Assembly (NCBI GenBank): GCA_005784505.1
Contig: VCAZ01000001.1
Span: forward strand, 11,468,597-11,532,596
Reading direction: 5' to 3'
From: Bagarius yarrelli
Lineage: Eukaryota; Chordata; Actinopteri; Siluriformes; Sisoridae
DNA length: 64,000 nt
The position numbers were made by a program, and so were the translations under genes. The notes beneath the pieces were generated by a model. The model saw only the letters and a list, made by a program, of their open reading frames with translations, did not search any database and was not told where the DNA came from. Positions 39,211 through 50,425 of this stretch are shown piece by piece; within the stretch, counting starts at the first letter, position 1; the number at the start of each line of letters is the position of its first letter.

Positions 39211-42200
39211 TAAGTTAACTTGATTTTGGCGGAAATATTTGTTGAAATATAGCTTACAATTAAAGCATGATACTAGAAGGTTGGATCCGTCAGGCATAAG
39301 ATATAAAAAGTGACCTCAGCTGTAAAATTATTCGCATGATTAAGAAGCTCAAATGTCAGTATATAAAATTTGGTTTTTGGACAGGCGTGATGAGGGAGCA
39401 GTTCAATTTCATCATTTAAAAATCTCACAAGCCACTAATGCCACTAATGAATCATTCTCTCTTTTTTATGAGTACAAGGAAAACAAATAAATTGAAAATT
39501 TACCAAGAGGTTATAAGTAAAAACTCAGTTGACACTGTGAAAAGATTACCTCTTATGATATCTAATGATGGTGATCTTTGCTATTGCATGCATTTAGCCC
39601 GAGCCCAGCTTGCATCCCTCTTAACAGTCACCTATTTGTAGATAATTACTAAAAAATATATGGGTGTGTCTTAGTCAGTTCTTTAGATTTTTAGGTCATG
39701 AATCAGTATTTCATGTACATTAGTTCTGGCATTGGTTGAGGCTCAATGGCTTACTACACATTGAAACACTCATACAAAGTATGACTTTCACAGGTGAACA
39801 ACATACAGTGGTAAGCATCAATGATCCCTAAAAATTGCACACACTTTGTGGATCATTATAATTGATCTATAAATCTGTCCCAACAAAAAAAAACGTCCCT
39901 AACACAGCGCAAAAAAGTCCTAAAGAACAAGAACAGATATTAGGTTTTTTATTTTAGCCCTAATAAACACCTCTGAAATAAACTTTACTTATCTGTAAAA
40001 AAAACCCCTCTGTATAGCTGAAAGGAGAAATCGGAAGAAAATTAGTTAGTGTATGTTACAAGTGCAACAAACATGTTCAACTGAAGCAACAGATTTGCAT
40101 GCAATTTTGATAACAATAATTTAAAATGTTTATGGTAATAATATTGTTTTGATTAATTTTTACACCTTCAACACACATTTAATTTTCTGTCTCATGTTTA
40201 TTTATATATAAGTTATATAAAAATATAAAGTATGCTAACTATTTAGATACTCCCGTCTTGTACTTTAGAAAAGTTACTAAAAATAAATCAAGTAAATGAA
40301 ATAAAAAAAATTAGATAGTTAACACTGCAAATGATGTAACTTTTAAATTTTCACTCTTAACATACTTTAACATCAACAAAATATTTTTAAAGTATAACGT
40401 GGCAGGGCTTTAACTTTTAGCATAAAATGTGAAAAACAAAACTATTAAAATAAATAACATGGTAACATGTAATGTCTGTATGGCCTCAGTTATTTTAATC
40501 AATTTGTAGTCACAATTGATGGATTTGCATTTTTCCTGTAAAAATACAGGCACGAAGTGAGTCAGCAACAAGCTAACTCCTGAATTGTATTACACATTCC
40601 ATTACAACCTGGATTAAATGCTTGTAACGTGCGGTGGATGTGTACAATACAGTACAATATCAGACAATTTACAAAGCTGGTTTTGTATGGAGTTATGGTA
40701 ACGACCCATTTCCTGCTGTGCATGAATTGGTGTTTTATGTGAAAGCTGTCTCTCCAAATATTTCAATAATATGTTTCTTACAAGTGACAACAGCTAAGCT
40801 TTTCACCATGAAAAACAGCTTGCAAAACGTCTACAGGTTAAGTATTCAACCATAGTTCCCAGAGGGAATGAGATTCTTCATCGGACCACTTTGGAAATAG
40901 CCTTTTATAACCTTTGGCCTGAAGCATTTGTGTAATCCATCCAATCACAAAGCCTTACATCATAAGCAAGCTATATAGACACATGTTGACTGTTGGCTTA
41001 TTAAGCTCACTTTCAGCACAGGCAGGAAAGCAGGGAGTATGGCACGTGACACATTCATTCCCTCTGGGACTTATACGTAACCTGGAGACGCTCCCCGAAC
41101 TTGAGTTTTGTTAAAACGCATTTGGAACGAGATTCCCAAGTTGCCATAGCGCCAAATCACTGTCCCAGTGTTATGTGTGGGAACTATGTGACGCAAAAAC
41201 CCATATTCCCAGGGTAGTTGCTAGATTCAAAAACCAGGTTGCAAAAACTAACAAACGTTTGTGTCCAACCTGTCCCTTTACATATGTCTGACTGAGGTAC
41301 CCCCAAGGCTAGGGTCCTGCAGGGTGTTATACTCCTGGTTGAGGTATGCTCTGAGCCCGTTCAGGACAGGAAGACCAGAGGCCTCATACGATAGGCTCTG
41401 CCTTAACCACCCATTTGCTTAATGTCTGTTTCAACACGTCCAAGAAAGGGGCCCCGGTCATTATACAGATGATCAGCAGATGGGTTGAACAGTTGATGTG
41501 AACATGCCCACACTGGGCACAGAAGGATCAATATTTCCTTCTGTCCTTCTTAGAGAAGTGAAGGACAGAAGGCTTGCAGCTCAATAGGACCCGGAAATGC
41601 CTGAATATCACCATTATCCTCATGATGAAGAAGATCGGCTAGTAGAAACACAGTTTTAGTGTTATATATTTATCTGACGCCTCCTCCAGCAGTTTGTGGG
41701 CATACCCATTACCATAGCATCCCCGAAACCATAGCCAGGTCCCATAACATGAACCTCAGTTTTAGGGCTAGCCTCAGCCTACTTGAGCCACAAAAAAACG
41801 GAGATTCTAGTAGGTCTCTGGCCTCTGATTTACTATCCATAAATGTGGTTGCCACGTATACCTTCAGGGTGAATAATGTTAGCACTGCAAGGTGGAACTC
41901 TGGATTAAAGTGCCAGCAGTAGTCGGACCCCATCCTGGCATACTCACTCAATCGGGAAGACATGTACAGAGGGCCTAGATACACCAAAGAGAACCAGAGT
42001 GGACAGTGCGCGGTTTTTAGTGCTGCGAACAATTCCATAGAAGCTCCACCACGTCTGGGTGGAGTATCCATCCTCCAGTGCCTTAGCCCCTGACTCAACA
42101 GAATATCTGCTCCATTATTCATGGACCCCTGGATATAGATCTTTCTCAGCAAATGGCGTTCCCCTTGAGTCCACTGAAGGATCTCAGATCTAGCACATAC

Positions 42201-45200
42201 TAGCACATGTTGGATGTTTAGGTCTGGTAGGAAGTGTTTCAATGCTTGAAACACTGCTAGGATCTCTAGGCAATTTATGTGCCATGACAGATGAGTATCA
42301 TCCCACAGCATTACATGACAACAAAGATCTCAGTTACCTACCTTGTCCCTTCATATTAAGATTAATACTAAAGATTTAAAGGTATCTTCATGAAACCTTG
42401 ATTTTGCAAAGTTGATCGCCACTCTAGAAAACCCCTCAGTTTTGAGCCCTACTTTGTTTAGAGCAACCAGGCTAATATGTAGCAGGGTAAAAGGTATCAT
42501 CTTCGACTGTGCGGACATAAGGCCCTATAGCCTATAAAACCGTTTGACAGTAAATGACTGCTCCTCTCTAAATTTTCTTATGGTTGCTAGCAACGTGTTG
42601 ACATGGATCTGCGGGGTGAAAGAGGGGCTGAAAGGAAGAACTTTGTATTGGAATGCTTCGTTCCTGAATACAAACCTCAGGAGCTTCCTGTGTTGAGGAA
42701 GGGTGGGTATATAGCAGTATGCATTTAACCGATGTAGGTCTAAGATCAGACATAATCCTTTATCCTTCTTTGGAAGTATGAAGTATTAGCTGTAAAAGCC
42801 ACACTGCACTTGGTGAGGAGGCATGTTTTATATTGCTCCTTTTTTCAAAAGAGTGTTCACCTCTTGTTCTATAACCGAAAATAAATAAGGTACCCCCTTG
42901 AACTAAAGCAGGTGAGAACAGAATTGTATCCAGTGTCTGTCCTATACTATATTCAAGACCAGCCAGCTGGAAATAAAGCCTTTTTTAACCTCCCGGAGGT
43001 GGCTTTTTTGTTGACTCTGACAGTAACTCTGTGGATTTACCTTCCCTTAGAAGGTCACCTTGGTAGGCTTGCAGCATTGCCATTATGTCTGCGGAAACAT
43101 ATGCCTTACTCACGAAAGTGGAGTTGTCTTTAGTGCCTTTGTTTGTATTGTAGGGGCCCACAAATGATGAAGCCACAGTTGAGGACAAATAGCCAGCTAG
43201 TGTCTGTTCAAGCCAGGGCATCGCCTGGTAGCTATCATCGTTAGCATCAGCTATGTTTGAGTATGCCACACTATATCCACTTAACAGCCTCGCTGAATAG
43301 GGCTTATTTCAGGACGCATGTTTATATAGCATAACTTGCTAGCTAATAATGTCACCCGCCCGTGATGTAATTCTTTCTGGTGGACAGATCACAACACATG
43401 ATTTAGGCCATATGTTATAAAAGAGCATTTCCAGAGCTTTTCGACACAGCTCAAATTTGTTAAACGAACTTTTTTGTTCCAGTACAAATTAAAATTAAAT
43501 TAGTTTCCACGCCCTAATAACAGGATTGACAGGACATTTGAATAGGATGTTTATGCATACTTAACATAACTGCTACAATACAAGAATTGTATTGTAAAAC
43601 TTTTTGTTATTAAAATAATAACATCTTAATTAATTAGAAATAAATGACTTGTGCAATTCTGTTACAATTTTACTCGGACATTTCACTTTGTCGATGGGAA
43701 ACAAATAAGTCTTAGCACAGACTGACCTACTCGAAGTTCCTGGCCAAAGACAGTACGCTCTCCCAGGGCCGAGCAATTCCAGCGGCCATAGCGGAACTGG
43801 TACTGACACTCATTGATGCCCAGCTGAGCCCCCTCGCCTATCACAATGATGGCATCAGGACGACTTTGGCAGATGGCACGCTGGCGAGGAGCCAGGCCTG
43901 GAATCTTATTGCAGATGATGTTGGCACCTAGTGCCACCACGGAGGAAAGGGCCCTTAGGGGGAAGAGAAGCAGAGACACAATCAATTAGGAGGAAGAAGC
44001 AAATGATATGCATGGTGCATGTAGAATATTACAATTAAAGTGGTAAATCAAAGAATGTATTTTACACAACGTCAGTGGTACAGTGATGCAACACAATTTA
44101 TGTTGTACAGTTTTCTGTTTTGTATAAACAGCATCAAACACCATAAAACACAAGATATGTTACTGAAAAAATAACATTTTATTCATATCTTGTTGTAGAA
44201 GCAAAAAAGGAAACCATAAACTTCCTTTTATTATACATGTATTTATTTGCAGAAATTATTAATGGGGAAAAAGATTAATAAAGCAAGAACAGTATTTATT
44301 TATAGTCGCAATCTTCTAAAAAAGATTATACTATATATTTAAGAAGGTATAAAGGACAAACATTTGACAATAGATGTCGGAATGGTCAGAGCAGAAAATG
44401 ATATTTTGTTTATTTGCTTGTGGATAAAGTCTGTCCACAATGGTTTGGCACAAGTCCCTGATAAAGTAAGTTGGGTTGGTACACTAATTGTTAGGTAACA
44501 TAGCTGGAATTGTTTCCAGACCTAACCAACGGCAGGCATGCCGCAGGCAACGACACGATTTGTAATTTCTGCTTCTCAAATTTAGAAGTGGTTCAAATCC
44601 TGACCCTGAAGTTACCATGAATGTTATTTCTTTTCATTTGGGATCTCACAATGTTTACAAAACAGGGATGGTATGAAACAAATAAGACAGTATTTGTTGA
44701 TGCCTAAAGGAACCATAAATCTCAATTTATTGTCTTTTAAACATTAAATTAACATGGTTGATGTATAAATAAACATATTGCTTTTTGGCAATAATTACAG
44801 TGAAACAGACATTTGCATCATAATGCCTGGCACCCACAGCTAATATAAAGACAACTAGGTTAAAATAGGAAAGATGCCTGAAGAGTATTTTATTTGAAAT
44901 TGGTAGACAACTCCTCCTCAGCACACTCCTCAGTGCTTTATTCCTCTGTTGATTCAGTTCTGACAATCATTCCCATAGAGGCATTGGGTATTTTGGGCAT
45001 AGTTTGTGCTTGTGAAAAAGCAGTGTTAAACAACCTAGCCCTTTTGTTTACAACTATCTAACCAATGCAAATATATGTCTTTCAAACATATCAGACACAA
45101 GGGCCATAAAAACCCATGGATACACATGCCAGCTTTGAAGTATGACGTAGACCACTGAGGACTCCACCACAAGCAGGGCAGGCTGCAGCATGCAAGCTGT

Positions 45201-47516
45201 GTGTCAGCAAAAAGAGAAAAAAATGAGCAAAGGAGATGGGGGTAGGGGACTTACAACTTATGGATTCCCTTTCAAAACACATGAAAGTGAAGGAAAAAAA
45301 GGAAGGGAAATTTTCATTGGAAATTGGATATGGTTGGCTTGAGACTACTTTAGTTGCATTTCCATGTCCACAAAGGCTTAAGAATTATTCTTAAATGCAA
45401 AACCACATGTGCAATGAAGATGGAAATGAGGAACCAACAAACGTGTCCTTCACTCCAAGATCGGGATACATCCCTCGTCTCCACAGAGAATCAAATCCAT
45501 GTGTTTTAGACTGCAAATGGAAGCAGGTAACAAACATTATATGTACCATTAAAAATTTAATAAAAAAATAAAAGGTGTTGCAGCGGTAGGTACTTTGAAG
45601 AAAATTGCATAAACTGTATCAAAGAAACTACTATGCTCTGTGCTGGACCCATCACTTCCCTTCAAAGAGGTTTTAATGAAAAAACGTATTGTCACTTCAA
45701 CTTGTGACTGAGTAAGTAAATCTTAACTGGGGCAAAATTTTTTTTAAAAAAAGGAAAAATTATAAATAAAGAATAGGTACCTTATGTATATCTCCATAGC
45801 CACAAACATTTTAATCAGGTTTTTTAAACATTACAACAGAGTAAAAGCAAAATAATCAATAAAATCTTCCAGTACAAATCTAAATTTCTGAGCCACGTTT
45901 ATATCAGCATCAAACATTATCATCATGATTCCTGGTGTGATCCAAGCACATGCTATGCTATTCTATCAAAAAATGTTATCATCAGAGATAATATATACAC
46001 TATATAAATATATTCATAACAAGTTTTAAAAACAGACGTCTAATAAGCAAGTAAAACAAAACGCAATAGTTACTAACACATCCTTGGGTCACTATCTGTA
46101 AAAATGTATTCGTACAATTTATATGTTTTTTGTGCCTGGGAAATATAGGAAAATTACCCTTTTCTCTTGTACAACTTTGTTCTCTAATTAGTATAAATGT
46201 TTTTTGCATGTAATAATAGTTTTTAAAAAAAACGAACATATTTTTTTTCAATAATGCATGTGTCTCTTCAGACCGCACAAAACACATGCTGCACCCGTCT
46301 ATATAGCTATAATTCCCTTTCAACCTCATTTGTAAATATACTTTTCTAAATTAAGCAGAAAAGAAATTTAGATTATTATGGAACAAGCTTCACACAAGTG
46401 GCCTATTTCCTCTTATTGTTTATTTGGTGTCCACTAAAAACTGGTATAATAGCATGCCTGCTTTCCAGCAAGTACAATTCCCTGCCTGTCTGCTTAGTAG
46501 TGATTTTGGTTTAACAAGCTAAATATAACCTTTACCTCAGGCCAGGTTATGACGAGGAAGTGAAATAAAGTGCGTGGGCTCGCGACAATCACAGGCTGGC
46601 AGGTCTGCGGTGATGTCACTGCACCATTGAATGTAGACAACTCTGTTTGTTAATCATGTCATGGTCTGGTGGTGAGGCTTTCACGAAACTCTTCTGCGTG
46701 TGTACCACAATGTACTGCTTACCACCTCCGTTTTTTTTTACAGACCAGTGAATGTAAGAGTCAACGCTTCATAACACTACATATCTACAAGCTTCGCTGG
46801 ACTGAAAGGATTAATAGGTTCATGGGTTTCATGGCAAAAGAAAAAGACTGAACGATCACAAGGGTTTTGTTAGAAAGCACACACACTTTTCTGGAATTTC
46901 TATAAACAGCATGCAAAACATTAATTTAATTTGAAAGCCATTACATATAAACCATGCATTGGTCGAAGGAATTGTTGTTGATGGAATTGTGGTTGATGGA
47001 AAATATAGCGAAATAAATCACACATGTACCATGACAAAGATTTTAACGGGAGCAGGACTTTCTGGTAAATGATAAATAAATATTCCTGCAGACAAGTAAA
47101 TGCACTCTACATTTAAACATGAGAAAATAAATGGTTTTTTAGTGCTTGGCTTAAGACATCATGCAGTTCAGTGTCCACTTAAAACAATCTGACTAAAACA
47201 ACCTCAAAACTACCAATGTGAACTGGCTGGCACCAGATGCTTACGGGAAAGACTCCGATCTTAACCTCACAGCTTCTCTCAGTTTCTACAATTTACTTCT
47301 GCACAGGGAAGGGGGGATTGTTTCCATTTGATTAAACTGAATCTATAAATCTGTTAATAATTATAGTTTGGGTTTTTTTTATTCTATGTTTGCTAACGTA
47401 GAAACACACCACACATTAACTGGTACATAAAACAATATAAAAATTGTGGTTCCAATAAACCACAAAATGTAATACATTTTCACAATATAATAACAATAAT
47501 AATAATAATAATAATA

Positions 47517-47547
<31 letters not shown>

Positions 47548-48910
47548 GGCATCACATGACATTTAGTCATGATCCACAACCTCTAGGCATAACATCTTGT
47601 GATCGAAATTTTGTAAATAGAATGAATTTCAAGTACAGAAGATTCAAATTGCAAAAACAATAACATATCGGTTGGTAATGTGCAGACCAAGGCTATGCTG
47701 GGCCACTGGGACCAAAAGCCACATCTATTTTAACCTCGGATTTGGGGTATCCGGCAGTCAAATTTAAGAGTGCAGTTTGACAATTTTTCCTAAGCGATTT
47801 TTAATCTGAGAAACAAGCTTGAATCAGCAGGTGCTTTATTATAAATATACCTTCTGAAAATTTCCTTCTTTAAAAAAACCCAAGAAAAAGCAAGGTAACA
47901 CCTGTACAAAACAGGCAGCTGCTTAATAAGCCTGAACATTTCTGCCACTTAGTGGCCAAATAGGATCTACTTTTTTGGGATCACATATAATCAGAGCTTT
48001 GCTGAAATTGGTGACACAACTGCATAAACTTATATTTATAAGGAATTTGAATTGGGCAGATAATCATAGGCTTACAGAAAACTTAGCCTGGTTTAGCGTT
48101 TATGATCAGAAGGTCGGGGGTTCAAATCCCAGCACCGCCAAATTGCCACTGTTGAACAAGGCCCTTAATCCGATCAGCTCCAGAAGCGCGTTACCCTATC
48201 TGCTCTGTACCCCATGGGACTCGATCTCAGCTACCTAACAAGCTGGGACATGTGGGAAAAAAGACTTTCAGTGTCTTGTAATGTAACATGTAATAACGCG
48301 CTCAGTAAAAAAAGAAAAAAAAAAGAAAAAGAAAAAGCTGGTATGAGATACGGGAATCTGCATACAATTTGAAACTTTTTGCCTGACACGGTTTCTTTTG
48401 AAACGCCATATTTACAGTCCTTTGCTTAATATTGCGCATATAACTATAAAAGTTAGACATAATTTGCAGTGAGCATCCTACTTTCAAAGGAATACGTAGC
48501 AAAACAGAGACGTTGTGGTGAAGCAGCACTTATCTGGTCTAAATAAGCATTTGTGCTCTGATGCTCGCACTTACAGGTAGCTTCCGCTGGTGAGGATGAG
48601 GAAGATCTGAGGGTAGTAGACTGACAGCAGCACAGTGCGCGACGAGAACACGATCATCGTGACATTGAGCGAACTGCCGCGTGCAGACCGTCTGTTAAAA
48701 AATGCGATCGCCGTGTATCCTTATAGGCGAGGGTTCCGCTGTCCGTCCTCAGTTCGGAGCGGCTTCTTGGAACAACGCGAGCTTTTACACGGCGCGACAA
48801 CAGCGAGCGCGGAGAGCGAATGTGTCATGTCTCCGCGGGCGAGGCTGTTACCATGTGGTTGCCAATCTGGAACGATGATGATTTTAAGGATTTCGGATGG
48901 CAAGGGGAAA

Positions 48911-48954
<44 letters not shown>

Positions 48955-50376
48955 CTCTCTCTAGATTCGGGGGCTGGAATTGAGTTGATGCTCGGCTGTC
49001 CGCCCCCTTTACTTTTGACAAAAGGGGCAACCCTGAGTCTAGTTTCAACAGACCTTGCATGCTGTGGACATCAGCATCACATTGCCATACTTACTCTTAT
49101 TCTTTACTTGTATACAGATATGCTTAATGCTTCTATCTCACCAAAACAAACTTAGATTGTGGATTTTCACTTCTGTGAACCTACAGTTTAACCTAATGCC
49201 AGCCCATTTAATCAAACTCAAAAAGATTAAAATGAGCTGATTTTCAATGTAACGGTAGATAAAAGTGAACTGCATAGGGGGTCTCTGAAGAGCTGAGACT
49301 GAGTATAGTCTAGTGTTACCTCTAGGCTGAATGAAGTTATCTGTCTGCACAAGCACCTGAAAGCCAGTCTGTCATCACTGCTGTCTGTATGGCAGTAGAG
49401 TGCTACAGTGTGGTGGGTTATTCACTAGCTGCTGATGGCCTGAGGAAAGTAAACAGGTTTGGCCTGATCATTTAGGGATATTTAATAGGGTTTGCACTAC
49501 TCATCTCTGCACATAAATGACCTGCTGGAACATTGAACAGCATACAAGAGGTGCAGGTGAATAACTCCAGTAAAAATAATATTGCATATATTGATTATTG
49601 ATTGCAAAGGGTGTTGTTTACATTGCTGGACAATAAGGCCAGGGTGAATGTGAAGAAAATCCATAATACAATAATGCTGTTTTACCAAACTATTTTAGGT
49701 GATCAGTCAAAAAAAGAAAATACATAATCTTACTGTATTTACTCTGACCACCTTTTTGTCTTTTAAAATCACACCAGTTCTCTTAGTAACACTGTGGTCT
49801 CCTTTTATAAGGAAACTGTCTGGTAAGTTATTTCAAGCATCCTGGAAAGCTTGCCATAGCTCTTTTGTAGACTTCGACTGTTTCGCTTGCTTATGTTTCT
49901 TCAGGTAATTCCAGACAGCCTCGATCTCAATGTTATCTGAAAAGCAGTCTGTTACTTAATATCCTCCTTTCTTTGACAGTCATGCAAAAACTTTTCTAGT
50001 CTGTTTGTTTGTTTGTGCATTTTTACTTTGCTGTTTAAGAATTAATTTACTGGTACAAAGGACACACTAATTTATTAGAAATGCAAAAAAAAGCTGACAA
50101 AAGAATGTAAAGTGCCTACAACTTTTGCACAGTACTGTATGTGAACAGACTATTTTAAGGAGCAGGTAGTTATAGCACACCTTCTTCTAATAAACAGGTA
50201 CACGCTTGTTGAAAAAAAAAAGGTAAACGTGTGTACTTTTCTTGTTTTATGACTGTTTTATAAAGGGACTCGGTACAAGTACATATTCTTGGAGCCTACA
50301 GGTGGAGGTGATTGCAAAACGCAAGTAAAGGAATGTGGAAATACAGCTCGAGCCGTGCTGTATTAATAAGGGTGAT

Positions 50377-50425
<49 letters not shown>

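Larger units (their letters stand above)
40836..43320 (-). mobile_element. Degenerate DIRS-like retrotransposon in wnt7b intron 2
   Basis: The minus strand carries, from high to low: gag-like (43269-42985, with VSADIMAMLQAYQGDLLRE), RT-like (about 42900-42350, with FQYKVLPFS and LDLHRLNAY), RNase H (42311 downward, HINCLEILAVFQALKHFLPD and NGADILLSQGLRHW), then the recombinase N-terminal part (LTLFTLKVYVATTF, SSRLRLALKLRFMLWDL). The low end, 40836-41085, is bounded by inverted AGGTTA...CCCAGAGGGAATGA sequences, as in DIRS termini. Stops and shifts throughout. Same orientation as wnt7b. Confidence 0.83.
48575..48860 (-). promoter_or_regulatory. wnt7b: CpG-rich putative promoter/5' UTR of wnt7b exon 1b
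   Basis: CG dinucleotides are frequent here (for example GCGCGACGAG, AACAACGCGAG, GCGAGCGCGG, CTCCGCGGGCG on the plus strand), in sharp contrast with the AT-rich surroundings. It is bounded upstream by a (CT/GA)n tract at 48913-48961. No clear TATA box is seen. It sits immediately 5' of the exon 1b ATG, so a CpG-island promoter is inferred. Confidence 0.55.

Noticed and set aside
39143..39297. Ile-Tyr repeat protein frame
   Set aside because: Translation of the (AT)n microsatellite.
41537..41572. 12-bp inverted repeat (CCTTCTGTCCTT facing AAGGACAGAAGG)
   Set aside because: It lies in decayed DIRS sequence with a 12-nt spacer; could be chance and no role is apparent.
48635..49155. Plus-strand frames rich in Ser-Leu opposite wnt7b exon 1b
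   Set aside because: They run over the (CT)n tract and the antisense of exon 1b, so they are shadows.
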